This document shows, piece by piece, positions 1-6,654 of a DNA stretch of 30,672 nucleotides. A model generated the notes under the pieces. It had not been told where the DNA came from. It searched no databases and worked only from the letters and a program-made list of their open reading frames with translations. The position numbers and the translations under genes were made by a program. The stretch is from an uncultured bacterium (GTDB taxonomy: Bacteria > Bacillota > Clostridia > Oscillospirales > Ruminococcaceae), in assembly GCA_905214265.1 (NCBI GenBank), contig CAJMLQ010000025.1, positions 1 to 30,672 on the forward strand, read 5' to 3'. Position 1 is the stretch's first letter. Each line of letters starts with the position of its first letter.

Positions 1-96
1 ACGAACCACGTCGATATCATAGTTCGAATTCTTGAAAGCAGCCGCTATGGAATCGGCAAACAGAAAATTCTGCATATCGACCACAATTTTTTTCAT
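1..96 (-). CDS. N-terminus of a response-regulator-like protein (runs off the window)
   Basis: Thirty-two codons are visible, from ATG at 96 down to base 1; the gene continues outside. An AAGGAGGG-type ribosome binding site lies about 9 bases upstream. The peptide starts MKKIVVDMQNFLFADS and fits beta-1 and helix-1 of a receiver domain, as in NarL/LuxR-type regulators (compare the usual pattern ILIVDDHPLF). The acidic pair that normally holds magnesium is reduced to one Asp (D7) followed by Met, so it may be an atypical receiver. It lies downstream of the sensor cassette at 354-3588 but has its own promoter at 163-191. The family call rests on this short stretch only, and the output domain is not visible. 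Confidence 0.5.
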   Translation of the reverse strand, partial: MKKIVVDMQNFLFADSIAAAFKNSNYDIDVVR

Positions 97-162
97 CGAA
101 CCATCCCTCCTTTTCCTTCATAATATACCCGATAAATTTCCTTCATCTTATTTTACGATATC

Positions 163-191
163 ATTATATCAAGAAAGAGGGGTTCTGTCTG
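163..191 (-). promoter_or_regulatory. Sigma-A-type promoter of the partial response-regulator gene
   Basis: On the minus strand there is a perfect TATAAT (163-168) and CAGACA (186-191), a four-of-six match to the -35 consensus, separated by exactly 17 bases. The expected start near 156 leaves a leader of about 60 bases before the ATG at 96. An inverted repeat abuts and slightly overlaps the -35 element, so control by a DNA-binding protein is plausible. Confidence 0.6.
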
Positions 192-209
192 TCCTCAAAA
201 GTGGGGACA
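190..209. promoter_or_regulatory. Inverted repeat at the -35 region (possible operator)
   Basis: The repeat is TGTCCTC, six bases, GGGGACA, with one G-T mismatch in an otherwise 7-base symmetric match. It overlaps the upstream edge of the -35 element of the neighbouring promoter, a usual position for a regulator site. The binding protein is unknown; the response regulator at 354-1007 is one candidate by proximity only. Confidence 0.3.
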
Positions 210-271
210 AAAGCCGCTTTAATTGTAAACAAATCGTGAACACATGGCCATTTTCACTTCAGACAACAGCA

Positions 272-304
272 AAGCCGCCCGGCTTTTTATAAGCCGGGCG
301 GCTT
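272..304 (-). terminator. Hairpin after the response-regulator gene
   Basis: A perfect 14-base stem (272-285 with 291-304) closes a 5-base loop and lies about 50 bases past the stop codon of the gene at 354-1007. The GC-rich stem fits an intrinsic terminator, but neither strand has a strong T run after it, so termination may be partial. Confidence 0.6.
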
Positions 305-353
305 CGAGCAAATGTATGTAAATGCATATGATGCCTATTTTGTTGCATATATA

Positions 354-1007
354 TTAGGCTTCTTCGTGTTCCTCCAGCCAGCATCCGGGCACCACCATGC
401 GTTTGCCGACAGCTGCAATCATCAGGCGGTTGCGGTTTGTATAACCTGTTTTTTCCAGCATTCGGTTAATGTAGGTCCGCACCGAGGATTCGGCCACATT
501 CAGTTTTACGGCGATCTCGGCATTGGTTTTTCCCTCACAGAGCAAGCGCAAAGTCTCCATCTCTCGGTCGGACAGCTCGCAGGAAAGCGTATTGCCGAGC
601 CGGACAGTCGGAACGCTGTCAGGCCAAAAGTGCCCGCCGGAAAGAGTGCCGTCAATTACGCCCAAAAGGTCGCCGGAAGGGGAATCCTTATACCAGAAGC
701 TGTCGGCGCCGATTTTTTTTGCCCGATCAAGAAATCGTCCCTCCAACATAGAGGTCACCATAACGATCTTTATCCTGGGATAGAACTTCTTGATCGATTC
801 GGCAGCGGTCAGACCGTCCGAATCACTTTCGGTGCATATATCCATGAGAATTAGGTCGATGTGACCCTCGCCGCAGCGGCAAAGTGCTGCATCAGCACGT
901 GTCAGCGTGCCCGCGACCTCGCAATCGGTACACTTTTCCACGCAGGAGCACAGATAGGCTCTCGCCAGTGCCTGATCTTCAACGATCAATATTTTCCTTA
1001 TAGCCAT
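354..1007 (-). CDS. LuxR/NarL-family response regulator
   Basis: A 217-residue DNA-binding response regulator. The receiver domain spans about residues 4-122: acidic residues E10/D11, phospho-acceptor D56 in LILMDICTE, T85 and K107. A LuxR-type helix-turn-helix covers about 142-200, with the family pattern LSDREMETLRLLCEGKTNAE and then VAESSVRTYINRMLEKTG. The length is typical of the NarL/FixJ class. The ATG lies three bases after the TAA of the histidine kinase gene, and a run of G about 6 bases upstream serves as ribosome binding site, so the two are translationally coupled. By position it is the phosphorylation target of that kinase. Its regulon is unknown; the promoter at 163-191 is a nearby candidate. 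The family call is firm, the partner assignment is inference. Confidence 0.93.
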   Translation of the reverse strand: MAIRKILIVEDQALARAYLCSCVEKCTDCEVAGTLTRADAALCRCGEGHIDLILMDICTESDSDGLTAAESIKKFYPRIKIVMVTSMLEGRFLDRAKKIGADSFWYKDSPSGDLLGVIDGTLSGGHFWPDSVPTVRLGNTLSCELSDREMETLRLLCEGKTNAEIAVKLNVAESSVRTYINRMLEKTGYTNRNRLMIAAVGKRMVVPGCWLEEHEEA

Positions 1008-1010
1008 AGG

Positions 1011-1961
1011 TTACCCCCCCGAATTTCCATGCTTCGGCATCTCGATCACCAAAGAAAACTCCGGTAAGCTCTGTACTGTCATCTTTCCGCCCGAATTTTC
1101 TATCCTGTGGCGCAGATTGGTAAGACCACCGCCCTCGGTGATCTCCTTCTCCGGCGGCTTGCCGTTATTGCGTATCATGACGGTATAGCTGTATTCGTTT
1201 TCCCAAATATTCGCAGAAACCTCGGTCGCATTGGCATACTGAATGGCGTTGGTTAAACAGACCTGCATGGCGGTGTACATCAACTCCGCCTCACCGCCCG
1301 TCGGTTCTTCGCCTCTTATCCTCACGGTCACACCGCCGGTCTTTGCACTGTCAAGCAGTTTTTCCTTTGCCGACAGCCGGATAACATCCCGAAGGGCAAT
1401 GACCTTCTCCCATTCACGGCACACAACATCCGCATCAATACCGTCAAATTCTCCTGTTATGTACTGCTTCGTCAGTGTAATGCAAGCGGCAAGGTTGTCG
1501 TGCATGGCGGATTTTGCGTCAAGCCGCTCCTTTTCCCGCGCTAATGCCACGACATTATCGGAAAGCTGTTTCAGCTTTTTTGAATCCTCCTCGATTTTCT
1601 TACAGTCATCGGCGAGCTGCACCGAAGCACGCTGCAGCTCGGTAACATCGGCGGCGGTGAGCTGTATATACCTCTCCCCGTATTTGTCGGTGACCTCTGT
1701 TTTTTCAAATCTCCATACGGTGTTGTCGGGAAAGCGAAAGATATTCTCTACGTCCGGAATCCGTACAACACCATTCGGAAGATGATGGAGCGCTTCCACG
1801 ACCTCGCCCAAATACTGCATATCGCTGTTAAGCAGATATTGGCTAAGTTGATACATCTGTCGGTTGCAGAGAACGATACTACCCATGCGATCAAAAAAGC
1901 ATACGGCAGTGGGAAGCCGGTCAAAGCCCTCTTTAATGGCATTAAAGCTTAAGCGTTTCAT
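1011..1961 (-). CDS. Soluble sensor histidine kinase
   Basis: About 316 residues with no membrane segment. Counting from an ATG three codons upstream at 1970, a PAS-like region covers about 18-110, a charged coiled coil about 115-150, and a dimerisation/phosphotransfer helix around the likely phospho-His in AMHDNLA (H157). An HATPase domain follows: N-box LTNAIQYANA (N241), a degenerate G1 box around RNNGKPP, and G2 box GGGLTNLRHR (280-289). I chose the ATG at 1961 because GGAAGGA sits 8 bases before it, while the ATG at 1970 directly abuts that site. The start is one base after the stop of the membrane protein gene. The kinase is soluble, so input probably arrives through that membrane partner or its own PAS region. 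Kinase identity is well supported; the signal is unknown. Confidence 0.88.
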   Translation of the reverse strand: MKRLSFNAIKEGFDRLPTAVCFFDRMGSIVLCNRQMYQLSQYLLNSDMQYLGEVVEALHHLPNGVVRIPDVENIFRFPDNTVWRFEKTEVTDKYGERYIQLTAADVTELQRASVQLADDCKKIEEDSKKLKQLSDNVVALAREKERLDAKSAMHDNLAACITLTKQYITGEFDGIDADVVCREWEKVIALRDVIRLSAKEKLLDSAKTGGVTVRIRGEEPTGGEAELMYTAMQVCLTNAIQYANATEVSANIWENEYSYTVMIRNNGKPPEKEITEGGGLTNLRHRIENSGGKMTVQSLPEFSLVIEMPKHGNSGG

Positions 1962-1962
1962 T

Positions 1963-3588
1963 CTATGCATCCTTCCAACCTCCTATCATCGTGCGAACAA
2001 GCCATAAGCCGTCCTCCTGCTTAACGGTTACATTTGGAGAAACGAGGAATGACAGATCCGCAGCACACTCCACCGACAGATCCATCTCACTGTCGGACAC
2101 GGAGATAAACAGAGAATGCAGCTCGTTTATCGTGGCCTCCTCAACGGTTTTCAAAAGGTCGAACAGCCGCGCCACCTCTGCCGAAAGCATCGGTTTTGTT
2201 GTGTGATAGACCACACTGCACTCCGTGCCGCAAACGGTCATGACCCGCACGGCCTCGTCTATTGTCAGCCGAAGCTCCTGCTGCGGCAGAAGCTCATATT
2301 CCAGGCTGAGAAAATACAGATTAGCGCCGCGCTTGATGTAAGTGCCAAGCAGAATAATTCTTTTCAGCAGGTTTTGTATTTCGGCAGGCTCTGCACCCTC
2401 ACATTGTTTCAGCAGTTGACCGATCCTGGCTATCTGCTCTCCGTACTTTGTTTCCAATTCGTCATAAATCCGGTTTTTTTCGGTCAACTCATTCAGCTTT
2501 TTCTGTATGAGATAGGCTTCCTGCAATTTCTCTTTATTGCTTCTTATTTTGGCCTTGTTTTCGCTTAACCTTGCGCGAAGCTCGGTCAGCGGGCGCACGT
2601 TATCCTGCCAAACGGCATATCCTCCGCTGATCGGTGCCGAAGAAATGCGTATTCCGTCGGGACGGATGATCTGAAGTCCGTTTTTCGGGCAAACCATATC
2701 TTCGTCTGCAGCCCGGGAACGGAAAACGATATTTCCGGTGCGGTCTGCGATACATGCTGCCAGTGTCGTTGCCTCGAACAGTTCAACATAGTCTGTATTG
2801 GACTGTATCATCCGGCAGCGTATACAGCTTTCATAAATTGCCGCATATAAAAGGCAGAATGTCACATTCATATCACCGAGCCACCAGCGTACAGCCGGCA
2901 GGCCCGACAGATACAAAATCCCGTACAGAACCGTTGCGCAGCCTATAACAAACGGTGCAAGCCTCTTTTTTTTGCTGCACGGGACACGGCTTTTCTTCAA
3001 AAGGAGGATAAGTGAAAAAAACATGCAGGTCACCGTCCAACCGAGGTAGCAGAAGTAAACGGGACCGTAGGAATAGGAATAATTGTCTGGTCCTCCCGGC
3101 ACGCCGCTGCTGAATGCAAACATCTGCTGGTGCAGATCGTTGGTGATCACCAGCAAAAACAGCACAGCCGGAATGATTGCCAAAGCGCCGATCCTTCCGG
3201 TCAGGCGGAATTTCTCCGATTTTCCTAGAGACAGCGCAATATACACTCCCAGCAGCGGTATAAAAAGCATTGGCAGATAGTAAAGATACCAAATGTACCG
3301 CGCCACTGTCAGGTCGGTGACAATCTCATATTTCAGCGTACGCAAAATAAGCCACACCAGCATCAGCGCCGCGGTCAGGCGCAGGCAGTGCAGTGCCTGT
3401 GTCTGTATAATGCGTCGGTCAAGGGAATAGCCCCACAGGGAAAACAGCAGCAAATACAGTGCCGCGCGGATATAACTCCCCCAAGCGCCGCCGATGTCGA
3501 ACATGGCCAGCATCCGGCAGGAATAGCCCGCCGCAATGATCGTAAAAACCAGGATCATAGGGATCAGCTGTTTCGTATTCCGTTTCAT
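1963..3588 (-). CDS. Polytopic membrane sensor with degenerate histidine-kinase-like C-terminus
   Basis: 541 residues. Seven or eight hydrophobic segments fill about residues 8-255, resembling the 7TM sensor regions fused to some clostridial histidine kinases. A PAS-like stretch (about 265-330) and a long coiled coil (about 335-400) follow. The last 150 residues keep the order of a kinase core, but no clear phospho-His is seen where the transfer helix should be (around NRIYDELETKYGEQIARIGQ). An N-box-like EEATINEL remains while the glycine-rich G1 and G2 boxes are absent. I read it as a pseudokinase or signal-relay subunit for the soluble kinase whose gene starts one base after its stop. The start is ATG at 3588, with only a weak G/A-rich ribosome binding site. 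A ligand cannot be inferred. Confidence 0.75.
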   Translation of the reverse strand: MKRNTKQLIPMILVFTIIAAGYSCRMLAMFDIGGAWGSYIRAALYLLLFSLWGYSLDRRIIQTQALHCLRLTAALMLVWLILRTLKYEIVTDLTVARYIWYLYYLPMLFIPLLGVYIALSLGKSEKFRLTGRIGALAIIPAVLFLLVITNDLHQQMFAFSSGVPGGPDNYSYSYGPVYFCYLGWTVTCMFFSLILLLKKSRVPCSKKKRLAPFVIGCATVLYGILYLSGLPAVRWWLGDMNVTFCLLYAAIYESCIRCRMIQSNTDYVELFEATTLAACIADRTGNIVFRSRAADEDMVCPKNGLQIIRPDGIRISSAPISGGYAVWQDNVRPLTELRARLSENKAKIRSNKEKLQEAYLIQKKLNELTEKNRIYDELETKYGEQIARIGQLLKQCEGAEPAEIQNLLKRIILLGTYIKRGANLYFLSLEYELLPQQELRLTIDEAVRVMTVCGTECSVVYHTTKPMLSAEVARLFDLLKTVEEATINELHSLFISVSDSEMDLSVECAADLSFLVSPNVTVKQEDGLWLVRTMIGGWKDA

Positions 3589-3704
3589 AGGGGAAATCTC
3601 TCGCTTTCTCTCACAGGCAAAGAATGTCCTTTGGCAGTTTTATTTGCTTCTCGGCAGGACAATTCCGAATGTGCATTTACCAAAGACAGTATACTAAAGC
3701 ATTA

Positions 3705-3917
3705 TCAAATCTCGCTGTCGGATGCGAATTCCATTACGTCATTCGGCGTACAGTTCAATGCTTTGCAGATTTTTCCCACGGTTTCAACCGTGACATTTTC
3801 ATTCCTGGTCATTTTGGAAATGACATAGTTGCTGATGCCCGCAGCCTTTTCAAGGTCTTTCTTTTTCATGTCCCTGTCTATCAGCAATTTCCAGAGCTTT
3901 TTATAGCTTATATCCAT
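3705..3917 (-). CDS. Small XRE (Cro/CI) family transcriptional regulator
   Basis: A complete 70-residue protein consisting almost entirely of a Cro/CI helix-turn-helix (about residues 5-65). The fold is clear from YKKLWKLLIDRDMKKKDLEK, then AGISNYVISKMTRNENVTVE and ICKALNCTPNDVMEF. Members of this short class are common in Firmicutes and their mobile elements and usually act as dimeric repressors. The ATG has GAGG about 8 bases upstream. Its promoter (3986-4014) carries a perfect inverted repeat at the expected transcription start, which suggests autoregulation. It lies 116 bases upstream of the sensor cassette in the same direction, so it may be co-transcribed with it or control it. Family firm, targets inferred. 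Confidence 0.93.
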   Translation of the reverse strand: MDISYKKLWKLLIDRDMKKKDLEKAAGISNYVISKMTRNENVTVETVGKICKALNCTPNDVMEFASDSEI

Positions 3918-3959
3918 ACCGTCAGCCTCGATTCAAACAGGATTTACTCGGAAAATAGG

Positions 3960-3979
3960 AACAGTCGGTCTTGACTGTT
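3960..3979. promoter_or_regulatory. Perfect inverted repeat, likely operator of the XRE regulator
   Basis: AACAGTC, six bases, GACTGTT: a perfect 7-base dyad starting about 7 bases downstream of the -10 element, at the predicted transcription start. That position and geometry fit an autoregulatory Cro/CI operator. Binding is inferred. Confidence 0.5.
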
Positions 3980-3985
3980 TAGAAT

Positions 3986-4014
3986 ATAATATCATATTTC
4001 CTGCAAAAATGCAA
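3986..4014 (-). promoter_or_regulatory. Candidate promoter of the XRE gene
   Basis: TATTAT (3986-3991) and TTGCAT (4009-4014) on the minus strand, 17 bases apart in an A/T-rich stretch. The -10 matches five of six consensus bases and the -35 only three. The start would fall near 3979, at the inverted repeat. Confidence 0.4.
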
Positions 4015-4092
4015 CGATTTATAAAGCGATGAATTTAATTCTTGCGTTTTTGTTACTTTCCACGGGGGCGGATAAGCTCAGACGACCTTGTG

Positions 4093-4770
4093 TTATATAG
4101 TACCTCCGTTGTTACGCAAGTACATGGCGAACTCTTTTCTTCGTTCTTCTGTAAGTGTTTCTATATGTGCGATGATAGCCGGATCGTGAAGACGCTCCTC
4201 CGCAGCTCTTCTCGCTTTGACTGCCGATTGAAAGGTTGGGTGGGTGCCCAGGTTGTAATGCTTGCCCTGGAAGTTAATGAATGCGTGCCATCGGTCGTGC
4301 TTCTTATCGTGCCACACTCCGGTGTGACCCGAGGTGTTGTTGCTTCGAAGTCTCTTCGAAACCACAATGTTGCTGATGGAGGTGCCGGCAACCAAATCTT
4401 TTCGGTATTTGACGGTGTCAGACCGAGTTTGTTTGTACAGGCATCCGCAACTAAGGACCTTTCCGGTTTTCAGAGTGTTGATGGTCTTGTATGTAGTATT
4501 ACCGCACTCACATGAGAGCTCCCATACTACGCTGCCATTGCTGTCCCGTTCCTCGGTGGGTCTGATGGCAGTGAGTCTTCCGAACACCTGCCCGGTGATA
4601 TCTCCTTTGCGCAGGTTGGTTATATGTTCGTTGGCTAAGCACCCACAGCTACGCGTGCGGCTGTGCTTCACCTGGGTAGCAGGGATTTCTTTCTCAGTTC
4701 CACAATCACATCGGAACAGCCATAAGGAACCCTTTGTTTGCCTCATCCACGCAGCGATTGAGGATTTCAA
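4093..4770 (-). CDS. AP2-domain DNA-binding protein with two CxC/CGC zinc motifs, apparently 5'-truncated
   Basis: About 225 codons from a TTG at 4770, with no good ribosome binding site. The product has two cysteine units, RCDCG...SCGCL (residues 20-45) and CECG...SCGCL (87-111), and then an AP2-type domain (about 143-200) with SGHTGVWHDKKHDRWHA and a following helix rich in Ala and Arg. Such proteins are known from phages and integrative elements and are thought to bind DNA. The second cysteine unit is preceded by ITGQVFGRLTAI, the usual lead-in, but the first has no such lead-in in any frame, and a stop lies 22 codons upstream. So the 5' end appears deleted, and the piece may be a remnant of a mobile element. 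It overlaps the small ORF at 4706-4888. Confidence 0.72.
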   Translation of the reverse strand: MKSSIAAWMRQTKGSLWLFRCDCGTEKEIPATQVKHSRTRSCGCLANEHITNLRKGDITGQVFGRLTAIRPTEERDSNGSVVWELSCECGNTTYKTINTLKTGKVLSCGCLYKQTRSDTVKYRKDLVAGTSISNIVVSKRLRSNNTSGHTGVWHDKKHDRWHAFINFQGKHYNLGTHPTFQSAVKARRAAEERLHDPAIIAHIETLTEERRKEFAMYLRNNGGTI

Positions 4771-4888
4771 AGAATCTTTCAGGTTCCATCTCTGTATCCA
4801 GCCACTGTCTGCGAATCCTTTTAGCGCTCTCTCTTATATCATTGCGTTTCTTCAGGTCATAATATGCCCTTGTCTCTTCACTAATCAT
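4706..4888 (-). CDS. Small protein of unknown function
   Basis: I prefer the ATG at 4888 (60 residues) because AAAGGA lies about 9 bases upstream; an ATG at 4921 in the same frame would give 71 residues but lacks a ribosome binding site. The product is strongly charged and predicted helical, with RESAKRIRRQWLDTEMEPER and then FFEILNRCVDEANKG. I recognise no family. The last ten residues (FLMAVPM and before) read through DNA that encodes the first cysteine unit of the AP2 gene in another frame, so the native C-terminus may have been lost where the two genes were joined. A 16-base palindrome lies just upstream. Confidence 0.4.
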   Translation of the reverse strand: MISEETRAYYDLKKRNDIRESAKRIRRQWLDTEMEPERFFEILNRCVDEANKGFLMAVPM

Positions 4889-4912
4889 AATCTTAATTCC
4901 TTTCGGTTTTGG

Positions 4913-4928
4913 TTTTGTCATGACAAAA
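4913..4928. promoter_or_regulatory. 16-base perfect palindrome upstream of the small ORF
   Basis: TTTTGTCATGACAAAA is perfectly self-complementary with no spacer. It lies 25 bases upstream of the preferred start at 4888 and just past the lysS terminator, so it could be a dimer-binding operator. The binding protein is unknown. Confidence 0.35.
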
Positions 4929-4939
4929 GCAGACCTAAC

Positions 4940-4983
4940 AAAAAAGAGAACACCTCTTGAATATCATTCAAAAAGTGTTCTCT
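4940..4983 (-). terminator. Rho-independent terminator of greA-lysS
   Basis: On the minus strand a 9-base outer stem (4945-4953 with 4975-4983), a 3x3 internal loop and a 6-base inner stem (4957-4962 with 4966-4971) are followed by TTTTT. It lies about 140 bases past the lysS stop and is the first good terminator in that direction. Confidence 0.8.
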
Positions 4984-5001
4984 ATACAGCAAGTACTGTA
5001 T
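4984..5001. repeat. Inverted repeat ATACAG-N6-CTGTAT
   Basis: A perfect 6-base dyad with a 6-base spacer directly beside the lysS terminator. The layout resembles the core site of a tyrosine recombinase, but no recombinase gene is in view, so the role is open. Confidence 0.25.
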
Positions 5002-5060
5002 TGTGTTTTATCCTTCCAACAATTCATTCTGCATCACAATTCTTCAAAATCATATGAAAA

Positions 5061-5082
5061 ATTGTTGTCAATTTGTTGTCAA
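5061..5082. repeat. Tandem 11-base direct repeat (TTGTTGTCAA)
   Basis: Two copies of TTGTTGTCAA, at 5062-5071 and 5073-5082, repeat with an 11-base period (minus strand TTGACAACAA). Short direct repeats one helical turn apart are typical arm-type binding sites of tyrosine integrases. Here they lie between the lysS 3' end and the AP2 remnant. No integrase gene is present in the window, so this may be a leftover attachment region. Confidence 0.35.
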
Positions 5083-5125
5083 CTCGGATTTGAGATGCCG
5101 AAACCCCTTGATTTTACTGGATTTT

Positions 5126-6625
5126 TTAGTCCAGCGGCTTCATTGTGGGGAACAGCAACACGTCCCGAATCGACGTCGCGCCGGTAAGGAGCATAACCAG
5201 CCGGTCGATGCCCATGCCAAACCCACCTGTGGGCGGCAGACCGTATTCCAGTGCTGTCAGGAAATCCTCGTCCACATCCGCGGCCTCTTCGTCGCCGGCA
5301 GCCTTCAGCGCCGCTTGGCGCTCAAAGCGTTCCCGCTGATCGATGGGATCGTTCAGTTCAGAGAATGCGTTGGCCAGTTCCCGGCCCATGACGAACAGCT
5401 CAAACCGCTCGGTGTAGCCGGGGCTGGAAGCTTTCCGCTTGGACAGCGGGGAAATCTCCACCGGATGATCCATGAGGAAGGTAGGCTGAATCAGCTTTTC
5501 CTCACAGAACTCGTCAAAGAACAGGTTGAGGATGTCACCTTTCAAATGGCGCTCCTCATACTCCACATGGTGCTCCTTGGCAGCAGCCCGGGCCTCTTCC
5601 AGGGTCTCAATCTTATCGAAGTCCACACCGGTATACTTCCGCACCGCCTCCACCATGGTAATCCGCTCAAAAGGCTTGCCGAAATCCAGTTCCACGCCGT
5701 CATATACAAAGGCATCCGTCCCAAGAACCGCCTGTGCCACATACCGCAGCAGCTCCTCGGTCAGGTTCATCAGCCCCTCATAGTTCAGGTACGCCTGGTA
5801 AAATTCCAGCAGTGTGAACTCCGGATTGTGCCGGGTGTCCATGCCCTCGTTGCGAAAGACCCGCCCGATCTCATAGACCCGGTCGAAGCCGCCGACGATC
5901 AGCCGCTTGAGATGCAGCTCCAGCGCGATCCGCAGGTACATATCGATATCCAGAGTGTTGTGATGGGTGATGAAAGGCCGCGCTGCGGCACCACCGGCAA
6001 TGCTGTGCAGCACCGGGGTCTCCACCTCCAAAAAGCCCTTGCTGTTGAGAAAGTTCCGCACTTCCGTGATGATTCTGGAGCGTTTGACGAATACATCCTT
6101 GACCTCCGGATTAACAATGAGGTCCACATACCGCTGACGGTAGCGGGTCTCCGTGTCCTTGAGGCCGTGGAACTTTTCCGGCAGAGGGAGCAGGGATTTG
6201 GACAGCAGCACGACTTCGTGGGCGTGGACGGAGATTTCCCCCTTCTGGGTGCGGAAAACCATTCCCTTCACGCCGATAATGTCGCCGATATCCCACTTTT
6301 TAAAGTCTGCGTAAACGCCTTCCCCAACATCGTCGCGCTTGACATAGACCTGCATTCGGTCGGTGTTGTCGCGAAGATCCAGGAAGCTGGCCTTGCCCAT
6401 GATCCGGCGGCTCATCATCCGCCCGGCAATACAGACCTCCTTCCCGTCCATTTCCTCAAATTTCTCCCGGATCGTGCCGGCATAGGCATCTACGGGATAG
6501 GAGGTAATGACATAGGGGTCCTTCCCCTCCGCTTTCAGCGCGGCCAGCTTCTCGCGGCGCACACGGGCGTGCTCGCTGAAATCCGCTTCCTGCTCCTGAG
6601 GGGTTTGGGTACGTTCGTCGTTCAT
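5126..6625 (-). CDS. lysS: Lysyl-tRNA synthetase, class II
   Basis: Charges tRNA-Lys with lysine in the cytoplasm using ATP. The 499-residue length is normal. An OB-fold anticodon-binding domain covers about residues 60-145 and the class II catalytic core about 165-495. Motif 1 is around GFLEVETPVL (197-206), motif 2 is YEIGRVFRNEGMDTRHNPEF (251-270), and motif 3 is GGFGMGIDRLVMLLTG (467-482). The ATG at 6625 has AGAAAGGA about 8 bases upstream. It follows greA by 29 bases, a common clostridial pairing, and both are read from the promoter at 7286-7314. The A/T-rich accessory region begins immediately past its stop codon. I see no T-box in its leader. Confidence 0.98.
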   Translation of the reverse strand: MNDERTQTPQEQEADFSEHARVRREKLAALKAEGKDPYVITSYPVDAYAGTIREKFEEMDGKEVCIAGRMMSRRIMGKASFLDLRDNTDRMQVYVKRDDVGEGVYADFKKWDIGDIIGVKGMVFRTQKGEISVHAHEVVLLSKSLLPLPEKFHGLKDTETRYRQRYVDLIVNPEVKDVFVKRSRIITEVRNFLNSKGFLEVETPVLHSIAGGAAARPFITHHNTLDIDMYLRIALELHLKRLIVGGFDRVYEIGRVFRNEGMDTRHNPEFTLLEFYQAYLNYEGLMNLTEELLRYVAQAVLGTDAFVYDGVELDFGKPFERITMVEAVRKYTGVDFDKIETLEEARAAAKEHHVEYEERHLKGDILNLFFDEFCEEKLIQPTFLMDHPVEISPLSKRKASSPGYTERFELFVMGRELANAFSELNDPIDQRERFERQAALKAAGDEEAADVDEDFLTALEYGLPPTGGFGMGIDRLVMLLTGATSIRDVLLFPTMKPLD

Positions 6626-6654
6626 GCAAAAAATCCTTTCTGTTCCGCTGCTTT

